Assembly: GCA_023419535.1 (NCBI GenBank)
Contig: JAEZXX010000022.1
Span: 12,644-76,643, forward strand
Length of the DNA: 64,000 nt
Reading direction: 5' to 3'
Origin: Pseudomonadota bacterium
GTDB taxonomy: Bacteria; Pseudomonadota; Alphaproteobacteria; Rhizobiales; Rhizobiaceae
In this document: positions 1 to 9,134 of the stretch, piece by piece
Layout: every line of letters begins with the position of its first letter
Position numbering within the stretch: position 1 is the stretch's first letter
Translations under genes and position numbers: made by a program
Notes under the pieces: model-generated
Databases searched by the model: none
Seen by the model: the letters and a program-made list of their open reading frames with translations, nothing else
What the model was told of the DNA's origin: nothing

Positions 1-828
1 CAGATAGGGAAGGGCGGTCAGGAACTCCGGCGCAAGCCCCGACCAGCCGGCGGCCTTGGCCTGCAGCTCCAGCGTGATGACGGCGCCGAAGAGATAGGCG
101 CCGAGCAAGAGCTGGCCCGGCCGCCAGGCGGCGAAGACGACGAGGGCGATGGCGATCCAGCCGCGGCCCGAGGTCAGCCGTTCGGCCCACATCGGGGTGA
201 GGACCAGCGAGAAGAAGGACCCCGCGACGCCCGCCATCGCCCCGCCGAAGAGGACGGCCATGTAGCGCACGAAGAGGACGGGGTAGCCGATCGAATGAGC
301 CGAGACGTCGTTCTCGCCCACCGCGCGCAGGATCAGCCCGGCTCGGCTGTGCTTCAGGAACCACCAGACGGCGAGCGTCATCAGAAGCGAGAAGTAGACG
401 AGCGGCGAGTAGCCGAAGAGGACGCGCCAGATCGGGTCGGTGGCGAGCTCCGCCGGAAAGACCGAGCCGAAGGTCGTGGTGGTGCGCCCGACGAATGAGG
501 CGCCGAGAAGGGCCGAGACGCCTGTGCCGAAGATGGTCAGCGCCAGGCCCGTCGCGACCTGGTTGGCCGTCAGCGTCAGCGTCAGGACGGCGAAGACCAT
601 GGAGACGGCGGCGCCTGCCAGAAGCGCTGCGAGCGCGCCGAGCGCCGGCGAGCCCGTGGCGGTGGCGGCGATGAAGCCCGTCACCGCGCCGATCAGCATC
701 ATGCCCTCGACGCCGAGATTGAGGACGCCGGACTTCTCCACGACGAGTTCGCCGAGCGCGGCGATGAGGATCGGCGTCGCCGACAGGACGACGGCGACGA
801 TCAGCGCGACCGCGAATTCCGGGCTCAC
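1..828 (-). CDS. Nucleoside/purine-type ABC transporter permease, second subunit (3' end cut by window)
   Basis: Inner-membrane permease of the BPD_transp_2 (LivH/M, YufQ-like) family, the second of a permease pair in a BMP-type nucleoside/purine importer. A GTG start at 828 overlaps the stop of the preceding permease (GTGA), and the frame runs open for 276 codons to the left edge, so the C-terminus is missing. The translation begins with a hydrophobic helix and contains the family's early segment KSGVLNLGVEGMML, then alternating hydrophobic helices and the SRAGLILRAVGEND loop. It lies last in the order ATPase, permease, permease on the minus strand. A substrate-binding lipoprotein is expected but is not in view; it may lie beyond the edge. 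Substrate is inferred from the xdh/uraH genes upstream. Confidence 0.85.
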   Translation of the reverse strand, partial: MSPEFAVALIVAVVLSATPILIAALGELVVEKSGVLNLGVEGMMLIGAVTGFIAATATGSPALGALAALLAGAAVSMVFAVLTLTLTANQVATGLALTIFGTGVSALLGASFVGRTTTTFGSVFPAELATDPIWRVLFGYSPLVYFSLLMTLAVWWFLKHSRAGLILRAVGENDVSAHSIGYPVLFVRYMAVLFGGAMAGVAGSFFSLVLTPMWAERLTSGRGWIAIALVVFAAWRPGQLLLGAYLFGAVITLELQAKAAGWSGLAPEFLTALPYL

Positions 829-1901
829 GAGGTCGCTCCCTTGCGGCTGTCGCGGAAGATCAGGCGGTAGCGGATGAGGATGTCGGAGGCGAGCAGGAAG
901 AAGAGGAGCATCGCCTGGAAGACGCCGATGGCCGCCGCCGGCAGGCCGATGGTCGTCTGCGCGCTCTCGCCGCCGACATAGGTCAGCGCCAGCACGAGCG
1001 AGGCCGCGACGATGCCGATCGGGTGCAGCCGGCCGAGGAAGGCGACGATGATGGCGGTGAAGCCGTAGCCCGTCGGGAAGGTCGGCACCATCTGCCCGAA
1101 GGGCCCGGCCGCCTCCAGGATGCCGGCGAGCCCGGCGAAGGCGCCGCCGGCCAGAAGACAAGCGAAGACGATGCGGTTCTCCCGAAAGCCCCCGTAGCGC
1201 GCGGCCTGCGGGGAAAGCCCCATCAGCCGCACCTGGAAGCCGGCGATGGTGCGCACCATCACGAACCAGACGGTGATCGCCAAAGCCAGCGCCACCGGAA
1301 TGCCGAGATGCAGCACCGTTCCCGTCAGGCGCGGCAGGCTCTGGTCGAGCGAGAACATCGCGGTCTGCGGGAAGCCGAAACCCATCGGGTTCCGCCACGG
1401 CCCGCGCACCATGTAGTAGAGAAGCTGGATCGCGACGTAGTTCAGCATCAGCGAGGAGAGGATCTCCGAGACGCCGAGCTTCACGCGCAGGAAGGCCGGG
1501 ATCGCCGCATAGGCCATGCCGCCGAGGATTCCGCAGACGATCATGGCGGGGAGGATCCACGCCCCTTGCATCTGGAGCGTCGCGAGCGCGATGCCGGTGC
1601 CGGCGAGCGCGCCGACGACGTACTGCCCCTCCGCCCCGATGTTCCAGACGTTCGCCCTGAAGCCGATCGAGAGGCCGATGGCGATGATGGCGAGCGGGGC
1701 GGCCTTCACCAGGAGGTCGTACCAGCGCCAGAGGCTCGTCAGCGGCGTGAAGAAGATCGCGCGGGCCGCGCCGACGCCGTCGTAGCCGAGCGCGGTGAAG
1801 ACCAGAGCGCCCACCACGAGCGTCGCGACGACGGCCAGCACGGGCGAAAGCAGAAGCATGGCGCGGCTCGGTTCCAGCCGCGGAACGAACCTAGGCTGCA
1901 T
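825..1901 (-). CDS. Nucleoside/purine-type ABC transporter permease, first subunit
   Basis: Polytopic inner-membrane permease (358 aa) of the BPD_transp_2 family, YufP-like. About eight hydrophobic segments are visible, with the diagnostic loop around ANVWNIGAEGQYVVG near residue 90. I start it at the ATG at 1901 (MQPRFVPRLEPSRA), which overlaps the end of the ATPase gene by 11 bases; an in-frame ATG at 1925 lies deeper inside the ATPase gene and is less likely. The stop overlaps the GTG of the next permease by four bases, so the three transporter genes are translationally coupled. Together they would form the membrane channel of a purine, nucleoside or similar importer. Substrate is inferred from context only. 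Confidence 0.88.
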   Translation of the reverse strand: MQPRFVPRLEPSRAMLLLSPVLAVVATLVVGALVFTALGYDGVGAARAIFFTPLTSLWRWYDLLVKAAPLAIIAIGLSIGFRANVWNIGAEGQYVVGALAGTGIALATLQMQGAWILPAMIVCGILGGMAYAAIPAFLRVKLGVSEILSSLMLNYVAIQLLYYMVRGPWRNPMGFGFPQTAMFSLDQSLPRLTGTVLHLGIPVALALAITVWFVMVRTIAGFQVRLMGLSPQAARYGGFRENRIVFACLLAGGAFAGLAGILEAAGPFGQMVPTFPTGYGFTAIIVAFLGRLHPIGIVAASLVLALTYVGGESAQTTIGLPAAAIGVFQAMLLFFLLASDILIRYRLIFRDSRKGATS

Positions 1902-3420
1902 GGCGGGCCTCCGCATCCGCCCCATGGACGCCGCCCATCAAGAGGCCGAGCTCCTCGATGGAGACCTCCGCCACCTCCATCGCCTTCGACAGGCGCCCGC
2001 CGTTGATGACGGCGATGCGGTCGGAGATCTGCAGGAGCTCATCGAGGTCCTGAGAAATCAGGAGGATCGCCGCGCCCTTTTCGGCGAGATCGGCCATCGC
2101 CTGCCGGATGGCGGTCGCGGCGCCCGCGTCGACGCCCCAGGTCGGCTGCGAGACGAGGAGGACGGCCGGGTCCTGCCCGATCTCGCGGCCCATGATGAAC
2201 TTCTGCAGATTGCCGCCCGACAGCGACGAGGCCGCGGAGGCGGGGCCTCGCGCCTTGACCGAGAAGGCGGCGATCACCGAGGCGGCGAAGGCCCGTGCCG
2301 CACCGAGCTTCAAGAGCCCGCGCGCCGCCAGCCCTTTCCGGGCTCTGGCGGAGAGGACCGCGTTCTCCGTCAGCGACATGGCCGGCACGGCCGCATGGCC
2401 GTTGCGCTCTTCGGGAACGCTCGCGAGCCCCAGCCGCCGCCGGGCCGAGACGCCGAGCCGGGAGGCGTCCGTCCCCTCGATCGTGGTCGTCCCGGTGACG
2501 CCGTCCGTGCGCTCGCCGGACAGGACCTCGAAGAGCTCGGACTGCCCGTTGCCCGCGACGCCCGCGATGCCCAGAATCTCGCCCGCACGCACGGCGAAGG
2601 ACACGTCCTTCAAGGTTGTGCCGAAGGGCGGCTCGCCGGGGGCCGACAGGTTCGTGACGCTGAAGCGCGGCGCGCCGAAGGCGCGCCAGCCGCGCCGCTG
2701 CACGTCCTTCAGATCGCCGCCGATCATCGTCTCGGCCATGGAGCGCGCGGTCTCCGCGGCGGGGTCGCAGGTCGCGACGACCTTGCCCCCGCGCAGGATC
2801 GTCGCGGTCGAGCAGAGCGCTTTGATCTCGTCGAGCTTGTGCGAGATGTAGAGGATCGAGCAGCCTTCGTCGGAGAGCTGGCGCAGGACGGCGAAGAGCT
2901 CGTCCACCTCCTGCGGCGTCAGCACCGAGGTCGGCTCGTCCATGATGAGGAGCTTCGGCTTCACCAGAAGCGCGCGCACGATCTCGATGCGCTGGCGCTC
3001 GCCGACCGACAGCGTGTGGACGAAGCGGTGCGGGTCGAGCTTCAGTCTGTAGCGGTCGAGGACATCGCGGATGCGGGCTTCCAGTTCGCGGCGCGGCGGC
3101 GGCTCGTCCATGCCGAGCGCGACGTTCTCCAGAACCGTCATCGCCTCGAAGAGGCAGAAATGCTGGAAGACCATCGCGAGACCCAGCCGGCGCGCCTCGC
3201 GCGGGGAGCCGATCGAGACGGGCCGTCCGTCGAAGCGGATCGCGCCCTCGTCGGCCGATTGCACGCCGTAGATGATCTTGACGAGGGTCGACTTGCCGGC
3301 GCCGTTCTCGCCGAGCAGCGCGTGGATCGCCCCCGGCGCGACCTTGAACGAGATGGAATCGTTCGCCACGACGCCCGGATAGCGCTTCGAGATCCCCTCA
3401 AGCTCGAGACGTGGCGTCAT
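1891..3420 (-). CDS. ABC transporter ATP-binding protein, tandem-ATPase (BMP/ribose-type)
   Basis: Double ATPase (509 aa) that powers the permease pair downstream. The first nucleotide-binding domain is complete: Walker A GENGAGKST (residues 37-45), signature LSVGERQRIE, Walker B LLIMDEPTSVL. The second is degenerate, as is usual in this family: GVAGNGQSE replaces Walker A, LSGGNLQKF is the signature, and the Walker B equivalent reads VLLVSQPTWGVD, where Q replaces the catalytic glutamate. The start is the ATG at 3420, preceded by a GGGGG Shine-Dalgarno; an in-frame upstream ATG at 3447 adds only nine unlikely residues. It follows xdhB after a gap holding a palindromic repeat, so it may be transcribed separately. 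Closest types are YufO and guanosine importers. Confidence 0.9.
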   Translation of the reverse strand: MTPRLELEGISKRYPGVVANDSISFKVAPGAIHALLGENGAGKSTLVKIIYGVQSADEGAIRFDGRPVSIGSPREARRLGLAMVFQHFCLFEAMTVLENVALGMDEPPPRRELEARIRDVLDRYRLKLDPHRFVHTLSVGERQRIEIVRALLVKPKLLIMDEPTSVLTPQEVDELFAVLRQLSDEGCSILYISHKLDEIKALCSTATILRGGKVVATCDPAAETARSMAETMIGGDLKDVQRRGWRAFGAPRFSVTNLSAPGEPPFGTTLKDVSFAVRAGEILGIAGVAGNGQSELFEVLSGERTDGVTGTTTIEGTDASRLGVSARRRLGLASVPEERNGHAAVPAMSLTENAVLSARARKGLAARGLLKLGAARAFAASVIAAFSVKARGPASAASSLSGGNLQKFIMGREIGQDPAVLLVSQPTWGVDAGAATAIRQAMADLAEKGAAILLISQDLDELLQISDRIAVINGGRLSKAMEVAEVSIEELGLLMGGVHGADAEARHAA

Positions 3421-3551
3421 GAACCCCCGGTGCGTTGCGCGGACCACCCCTCATGTCCGTCATCGCCATATTGCACCGCCCTCGCGCAGGCGCAAAGTCT
3501 GTGCAGCGCTTTTCCAAAGGGTTCGGTCGGACGTCTGTCGATGGGGCGCCA

Positions 3552-3689
3552 TTCTTCTCCCCAGCGGGGAGAAGGTGGCCCGAAGGGCCGGATGAGGGGT
3601 CCGCGAAGCGGAGGGATCGGCTGATCGCCATCGAGCGCCGCATGCCCCTCATCCCCCTGCCGGGACCTTCTCCCCGCAGGGGAGAAGAA
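3552..3689. repeat. Intergenic palindromic mosaic element, copy A
   Basis: An imperfect inverted repeat of about 140 bp between xdhB and the transporter ATPase. Its outer arms are small hairpins (CTTCTCCCC-AG-CGGGGAGAAG on the left, CTTCTCCCCGCAGGGGAGAAG on the right). Inside them are a GGCCCGAAGGGCC hairpin, GATGAGGGG and its complement CCCCTCATC, and a variable centre. The same layout recurs at 28638-28763 and 31609-31770. It resembles the rhizobial intergenic mosaic/palindromic repeats. It may terminate transcription or stabilise mRNA ends. Confidence 0.85.
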
Positions 3690-3718
3690 CGCTGTTGCGC
3701 CGTCCCGCCTCTCAAACC

Positions 3719-6115
3719 TCAACCCCGCACGGCCTTCACCGCCGCGAGGATCCGTTCCGGCGTCGCGGGCGCGTCGAGCGCCGGGAACGTGCGGTAGCTG
3801 CCCGCCGCCAGCACGGCGTCGGTCAGCGCGGAGAACACGGACAGCGCCAGCATGAAGGGCGGCTCGCCGACGGCCTTGGAGCGGTAGATCGTCGCGGACG
3901 GATTGCGCCCCTTGTCCCAGAGCCCGATCCGCAGATCGTCCGGCCGGTCGTTGGCGGTCGGGATCTTGTAGGTCGAGGGCGCGTGGGTCGAAAGGCGACC
4001 GGCCTTGTCCCAGCACAGCTCCTCGGTCGTCAGCCAGCCGAGCCCCTGGATGAATCCCCCCTCGATCTGTCCGAGGTCGATCGAAGGGTTTAGCGAGCGA
4101 CCCACATCGTGCAGGATGTCTGCGCGAAGCACGCGGTTCTCGCCCGTCAGCGTATCGATGACGACTTCGGAACAGGCCGCGCCGTAGGCGAAATAGTAGA
4201 ACGGCGTGCCGCGAGCCTTTTCGCGGTCGTAGGCGATGCCGGGCGTCGCGTAGAAGCCGGTGGAGGAGAGCGAGACACGCGCGAGATAGGCCTCGCCGAC
4301 GAGGTCGGCGAAGGACAGCTCCCGGCGCCCGATGCGGACGCGGCCGGGCAGGAACTCGACCTCCTCGGCGGGCACGCCATAGCGCGAGACGGCGTAGTCG
4401 ATCAGCCGCTCGCGGATCGCGCGCGCGGCGTTGCGCGCGGCCATCCCGTTCAGGTCCGACCCGGAGGAGGCGGCGGTCGCGGACGTGTTCGGCACCTTTC
4501 CCGTCGTCGTCGCGGTGATGCGGATGCGTCCGACGTCGATCTGGAACTCCTCGGCCACCACCTGCGCGACCTTGGTGAAGAGCCCCTGGCCCATCTCCGT
4601 GCCGCCGTGGTTCAGCGCCACCGAGCCGTCCTTGTAGACGTGGACCAGCGCGCCGGCCTGGTTCAGATGGGTCGTGGTGAAGGAGATGCCGAACTTCACC
4701 GGCGTCAGCGCCAGACCCTTCTTCAGGACCGGGCTCGTCTCGTTGAAGGCGCGCACGCTTTCGCGCCGCGCGCGGTAGTCGGACGAGGCTTCCAGCTCGT
4801 CCACGATCTCGTCGATGACACAATCCGTCACGGCCATGTGATAGGGCGTCTTCGCCTCGATCCCTGAGCCCATCGCCGGGTAGAAATTGCGCTTGCGCAC
4901 GTCCAGGGGGTCAAGCCCGGTCCGGTGCGCGATCTCGTCCACGGCGCGTTCGATGGCGACCATGCCCTGCGGCCCCCCGAAGCCGCGGAAGGCGGTGTTG
5001 GAGGCCGTATGCGTCTTCAGCCGCCGCGAATGGATGCGGGCGGCGGGCAGCGCATAGGCATTGTCGGCGTGGAACATCGCCCGGTCGGCGATGGCGCCCG
5101 ACAGATCCTTCGAATAGCCGCAGCGCACCAGATGGGAAAAGTCGGCGGCGATGATCCGGCCGGTCTCGTCGTAGCCGACCTCGTAGGTCGTGCGCATCTC
5201 GTGGCGCTTGCCGGTCATCTCCATGTCGTCGTCGCGGTCGAGCCGGCATTTGGCCGGGCGGCCGGTCTGGACCGCGACGAGTGCCGCGACCGCCGCGAAG
5301 AGCGCCGGCTGGCTTTCCTTGCCGCCGAAGCCGCCGCCCATGCGCCGGACCTCGACCGTCACTGCGTGGTCGGGGCGCCCGAGCGCCTTGGCGACGTTGT
5401 GCTGGACCTCGGACGGGTGCTGCGTGGAGGAGCGCACCAGGACGTCGCCGTCCTCCAGCGGCATCGCGCTCGCGACCTGGCCCTCGAGGTAGAAGTGGTC
5501 CTGCCCGCCAGTCTCGACGGTGCCGGACAGGCGGTGCGGTGCGCCTGCCAGCGCCGCGGCGGCATCCCCGAGCCGCATCTCGTGCGGCAGCAGGAGGTCG
5601 CCGTCCCGGTCCGCCAGCGCCACCGCCTCGTCGATGGTGATCGCGGGCGTCCCGGCCTCGATATCGATCGCTGCGAGCTTCGCCGCGGCGCGAGCCTGCG
5701 CCAGCGTCTCGGCGGCGACGGCGAAAAGCGGCTGGCCGCGGAACTGGACGGAGCCTTCCGCGAAGATCGGATCGTCGCCGAAGACCGGCGAATAGTCGTT
5801 CTTGCCCGGAATGTCGGCGGCGGTCAGCACGGCGGCGACTCCGGGCGCCGCGCGCACCGCGTCGAGGCCGAGCGAGACGAGCCGGCCGTGCGCGACCGGC
5901 GACATGGCGATGTAGACCTGGAGCGTGCCCGGCAGCTCCGGCTCGTCGTCCGTGTAGCGGGCCTCGCCGGAGACGTGCTTGCCGCCGCTGTCGTGCTTCA
6001 GGCCCGTGCCGACGCCGCCGCGGATGGCGCGCGGATGGCGCGGCGCCGCCTCGTGGAAGCTCGCCGGATCGACCGTGCCGGCCTCGCCTCGGTCCTGGAT
6101 GCGGGTCTCGTCCAT
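3719..6115 (-). CDS. xdhB: Xanthine dehydrogenase, molybdopterin-binding large subunit
   Basis: Large subunit (798 aa) of the molybdenum hydroxylase that oxidises hypoxanthine to xanthine and xanthine to urate in the cytoplasm. Visible signatures are RMGGGFGGKE near residues 258-267 (molybdopterin contact), HGGTEMGQGLF around residue 505, and VGEPPFMLALSVFSAL near the C-terminus, which carries the glutamate expected to act as catalytic base. Length is normal for the bacterial XdhB of two-subunit enzymes. The ATG shares a base with the xdhA stop (TAATG), so the subunits are translated together. No xdhC maturation factor follows; the next gene is a transporter ATPase across a repeat, so XdhC must be elsewhere. 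Confidence 0.95.
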   Translation of the reverse strand: MDETRIQDRGEAGTVDPASFHEAAPRHPRAIRGGVGTGLKHDSGGKHVSGEARYTDDEPELPGTLQVYIAMSPVAHGRLVSLGLDAVRAAPGVAAVLTAADIPGKNDYSPVFGDDPIFAEGSVQFRGQPLFAVAAETLAQARAAAKLAAIDIEAGTPAITIDEAVALADRDGDLLLPHEMRLGDAAAALAGAPHRLSGTVETGGQDHFYLEGQVASAMPLEDGDVLVRSSTQHPSEVQHNVAKALGRPDHAVTVEVRRMGGGFGGKESQPALFAAVAALVAVQTGRPAKCRLDRDDDMEMTGKRHEMRTTYEVGYDETGRIIAADFSHLVRCGYSKDLSGAIADRAMFHADNAYALPAARIHSRRLKTHTASNTAFRGFGGPQGMVAIERAVDEIAHRTGLDPLDVRKRNFYPAMGSGIEAKTPYHMAVTDCVIDEIVDELEASSDYRARRESVRAFNETSPVLKKGLALTPVKFGISFTTTHLNQAGALVHVYKDGSVALNHGGTEMGQGLFTKVAQVVAEEFQIDVGRIRITATTTGKVPNTSATAASSGSDLNGMAARNAARAIRERLIDYAVSRYGVPAEEVEFLPGRVRIGRRELSFADLVGEAYLARVSLSSTGFYATPGIAYDREKARGTPFYYFAYGAACSEVVIDTLTGENRVLRADILHDVGRSLNPSIDLGQIEGGFIQGLGWLTTEELCWDKAGRLSTHAPSTYKIPTANDRPDDLRIGLWDKGRNPSATIYRSKAVGEPPFMLALSVFSALTDAVLAAGSYRTFPALDAPATPERILAAVKAVRG

Positions 6116-7545
6116 TACGCCACCTCCGCGATGCGCGTCGGCACGCCCTCGAGCGACAGGCGGAAGCGCTCCAGGCAGTTGCGCGCGGCCGCCAACCGGT
6201 AGTCGCGGCTCGCCCGCATGTCGGTCAGCGGCTCGAAGTCTTTAGCCAGCGCCGCGCCGGCCGATTCGACCGCCGCCGCGTCGAAGCGCCGCCCGGCGAG
6301 AGCGGCCTCGGCTGCCCTCGCTCGCTTGGGCGTGGACGCCATGCCGCCGAAGGCGAGGCGCGCCTCGCGCACGATCGCGCCATCGAAGGACAGCCTGAAG
6401 GCGGCCATGACGGCGGAGATGTCGGAATCCATCCGCTTGGAGATCTTGGAGGCGTGGTAACGGTCGTTTTCGCCGAGGAGCGGCACTTCGACCGCCACGA
6501 CGAACTCTCCGGGGCGCCGGTCCTGCTTCCCGTATTCGAGGAAGAAGTCCTCCAGCGGCATCTGGCGCGCCTCGTCCCCGCGGCGAAGATGCAGCGTGGC
6601 GCCCAGCGCGATCAACGCCGGCGGCAGGTCGCCGATGGGTGAGCCGTTGGCGATGTTGCCGCCGACCGTGCCGGCGTTGCGCACCTGATGCCCGGCGAAG
6701 CGTCGCATCAGCTCGCCGAGGTCGGGGTGGATCTCGGCGAGACGCCGGGCCGCGGCCGAATGGGTAACCGCGGCGCCGAAATAAAGCGCGGCCGGCCCCT
6801 CTTCGATATGGGCGAGGTCGGCGACGCGGCTGACGTCGATGAGGAGCGGCAGGTCGCGGTGCTGCTTGGTGACCCAGAGGCCGACATCGGTTGCGCCTGC
6901 CACGAGTCGCGCCTGGGGAAGCTCGGCATAGAGGTCGGCCAGGTCGTCGACATGGGTCGGCGAGAACCAGCGGCCGCCGCCGCCCGCATAGTCGAAGACG
7001 TCCTGGCCGCGCAGGCGCGACAGGCGCGCGGCGAGCGCGGCATCGTGCGCCGCGCGGTCCGGCCGCGGCTCGTGGGAGGCCGCCAGCCCGGCGTCGACGA
7101 TCGGCCCGTAGCCGGTGCAGCGGCAGAGATTGCCGGCGATCGTATCCTTCACCGCCTGCCGGTTCTCCAGACCCTCGCCGAGCCATGCCGCGTAGAGCTG
7201 CATGACGAAGCCCGGCGTGCAGAAGCCGCACTGGCTGGCGTGAAGATCCACCATGGCGCGCTGCACCGGATGGTCGCCGCTCAGGCCCTCCACCGTCTCG
7301 ATCGCGCGGCCGTGGAGCGCCGGCAGGAACAGGATGCAGGCATTGACCGCGCGGCGGCGGATCGCGCCTGCGCCGTCCGGCTCGGACAAAACGACGGTGC
7401 AGGCGCCGCAGTCGCCTTCCGCGCAGCCCTCCTTCGTGCCGGTCAGGCGCTCGTGCCCGCGCAGATGGTTGAGGACGGTCGTCGTCGGGTGCGGCCCCTC
7501 GATGGAGCGCTCCTGCCCGTTGAGAATGAAGCGGATCGCGGCCAT
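6115..7545 (-). CDS. xdhA: Xanthine dehydrogenase, iron-sulfur/FAD small subunit
   Basis: Small subunit (476 aa) that passes electrons from the molybdenum site through two [2Fe-2S] clusters to FAD and then NAD+. The plant-type ferredoxin domain has C41, C46, C49 (EGCAEGDCGACT) and a later cysteine near 70. The second cluster domain has C106, C109 (QCGFCTPG) and C141, C143 (NLCRCTGYGP). The FAD-binding domain follows from about residue 180 with VAGATDVGLWV and GNIANGSPIGDLPP, then a CO-dehydrogenase-flavoprotein-like C-terminal domain. The start overlaps the uraH stop (TGATG) and its own stop overlaps the xdhB start, making uraH-xdhA-xdhB a tightly coupled operon for purine oxidation. Confidence 0.95.
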   Translation of the reverse strand: MAAIRFILNGQERSIEGPHPTTTVLNHLRGHERLTGTKEGCAEGDCGACTVVLSEPDGAGAIRRRAVNACILFLPALHGRAIETVEGLSGDHPVQRAMVDLHASQCGFCTPGFVMQLYAAWLGEGLENRQAVKDTIAGNLCRCTGYGPIVDAGLAASHEPRPDRAAHDAALAARLSRLRGQDVFDYAGGGGRWFSPTHVDDLADLYAELPQARLVAGATDVGLWVTKQHRDLPLLIDVSRVADLAHIEEGPAALYFGAAVTHSAAARRLAEIHPDLGELMRRFAGHQVRNAGTVGGNIANGSPIGDLPPALIALGATLHLRRGDEARQMPLEDFFLEYGKQDRRPGEFVVAVEVPLLGENDRYHASKISKRMDSDISAVMAAFRLSFDGAIVREARLAFGGMASTPKRARAAEAALAGRRFDAAAVESAGAALAKDFEPLTDMRASRDYRLAAARNCLERFRLSLEGVPTRIAEVA

Positions 7546-7913
7546 CAGCTGCCCCGGTAGGTCGAATAGCCGAAGGGCGAGAGGAGCAGCGGCACATGAT
7601 AGTGCCGCGCCTCCGCCATGCCGAAGCGGATCACCACCGCGTCGAGGAATTTCGGCTCGGGCAGATCGACGCCGGTCCGGTCGAGATAGGCACCGGCGGA
7701 AAAGACGAGCTCGTAGATCCCGGTCCGGAAGGCATCGCCTTCCAGAAGCGGCGCGTCGCAGCGCCCGTCGGAATTGGTGGTCGCCGACGCGATGCGGATG
7801 CGCTCGGCTCCGTCGAGCCGGAACAGCTCCAGGCCGAGCCCCCCGGCGGGTCGCCCGCTGGCAGTGTCGAGCACATGGGTGGTGAGCCTGCCGCCCGCCG
7901 TCGTCTCAGCCAT
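7545..7913 (-). CDS. uraH: 5-hydroxyisourate hydrolase (transthyretin-related protein)
   Basis: Small enzyme (122 aa) that hydrolyses 5-hydroxyisourate, the product of urate oxidation, to OHCU. It has the family N-terminal motif LTTHVLDTASG, the HYHVPLLLSPFGYSTYRGS C-terminus with the invariant YRGS tetrapeptide, and the usual length. It is the first gene of a coupled operon with xdhAB, which makes the urate upstream of its substrate. No urate oxidase or OHCU decarboxylase is present in the window, so the pathway is incomplete locally. An 88-base gap with no obvious hairpin separates it from the DUF1176 gene upstream. Confidence 0.95.
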   Translation of the reverse strand: MAETTAGGRLTTHVLDTASGRPAGGLGLELFRLDGAERIRIASATTNSDGRCDAPLLEGDAFRTGIYELVFSAGAYLDRTGVDLPEPKFLDAVVIRFGMAEARHYHVPLLLSPFGYSTYRGS

Positions 7914-8001
7914 CAGAGCGATGATTCCATTGCCGTTTCTCGTGTCGAAGGCGAGTTTGCACCCGGCTCGCGCCGCCGTCCAGCCGGCAGACGCGCCGCG
8001 A

Positions 8002-9033
8002 TCAGTCGCCAGCGGTCTCGGCGCGGTAGAGCACCGGCCAGTCGTCCGGCATCACGCCGCGGCATTCGCCCATCGCCGCCTCCTCGACGAGGACGAGATC
8101 CTGCCCGTCGAACACCCAGGATGTGATCGAGCCGCAGTCCCCGAGACCTCGCCCGCGAGCGAAGGCCTGGATGGTGCGGCCGTCCTCGGCGAGCCCGGCA
8201 TTGACGAGCGTCGAGCCGGTCTCGAGCTCGTCCGGACCGATCGCCGTGCCCTGCGGGCCGAGATCGGCGAGGCGGGCGATGCCGTCCTTCACGATCGAGA
8301 AATCCTCGAAGAGGTTGTAGGCGCCGGCGGAGGTGCACACGCCCCAGATCAACGTGCCGTCCGGCGCCCGGTAGACGCTGTCCTCGCCGCCCTCGGGACA
8401 GAACTCGTCGCGTTCGGGCAGACCCTCGGGTCGCTCGGCGGGCACGTCGACGGCCGTCAGTTCCACCGCCGTCACGGTCGAGAGCGGGGAGGGGCCCGGG
8501 ATCGTGTCGGCCGGCCGCTCGCCGCGCGCGACGATGGCGCCCGAGGACCCGGCCCGCTCCTGCGCGGCGTCCATGTAGCGCAGCGCCGCGCTCATGCCGT
8601 CCAGGGAGACTGGCACCGTCTCCTCGCCGATCGAGACGTCGAGCGTCGCACCCGGCAGAAGTGCATGGAGAAACGCCGCATGGTCGACCGGCCCGAGTTC
8701 CGCCGAAGCGAAGCTGCCGTCCTCCTCCGGCTCCAGAGTCTGGACCGGCAGGGTGCCGCCTTCGAGCGACAGGCGGATCGGCCCGCCGGCCTGGAGTTCG
8801 TCGAGGATGGTGACCGAGACGAGCGGGCCCGATTCCGCACCGGCCTCCCGCGTCACCTTCAGATAGGCGAAGACCGGCGCCATGTCGGGCGAGAGGCCGA
8901 TCGCGGTGCAGGCCATGGCGTTGTCGCAGCCGACCACCCAGTCGCCGAAGGCCTCCAGCGTCCCTGTTCCGGCCGCGGCGGCGGGCCAGGCGGCGGCACT
9001 GGCCAGAAGTGTGAGGGCGAAGGCTGCGCGCAT
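8002..9033 (-). CDS. DUF1176 secreted protein
   Basis: A 343-residue exported protein of the uncharacterised DUF1176 family. The first ~21 residues form a signal peptide (MRAAFALTLLASAAAWPAAAA). The mature part starts with the family hallmark FGDWVVGCDN and has paired cysteines (CDN..AC; later CPEGG, WGVCTSAGAYN, GDCGS, MGECRG) that would form disulfides in the periplasm, plus repeated LxDLGPQG and GRTIQAFARGRGLGDC segments typical of the C-terminal half. It lies between the purine operon and the divergent tenA riboswitch. The function of the family is unknown to me. Family assignment is firm; role is not. Confidence 0.85.
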   Translation of the reverse strand: MRAAFALTLLASAAAWPAAAAGTGTLEAFGDWVVGCDNAMACTAIGLSPDMAPVFAYLKVTREAGAESGPLVSVTILDELQAGGPIRLSLEGGTLPVQTLEPEEDGSFASAELGPVDHAAFLHALLPGATLDVSIGEETVPVSLDGMSAALRYMDAAQERAGSSGAIVARGERPADTIPGPSPLSTVTAVELTAVDVPAERPEGLPERDEFCPEGGEDSVYRAPDGTLIWGVCTSAGAYNLFEDFSIVKDGIARLADLGPQGTAIGPDELETGSTLVNAGLAEDGRTIQAFARGRGLGDCGSITSWVFDGQDLVLVEEAAMGECRGVMPDDWPVLYRAETAGD

Positions 9034-9134
9034 CAGAAGGCTCCCGTGCGTCGGTCCGAGCGCCCTTCGTGCCAGCGCGGGAGTTGGCGCGCAACGGGCT
9101 GGAAACCGGCGGCGGATCGACTAGAAACGACAAT

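Noticed and set aside
3548..3693. CRISPR-like repeats
   Set aside because: The repeats are single palindromic elements dispersed in three gaps, not regularly spaced direct repeats with spacers.
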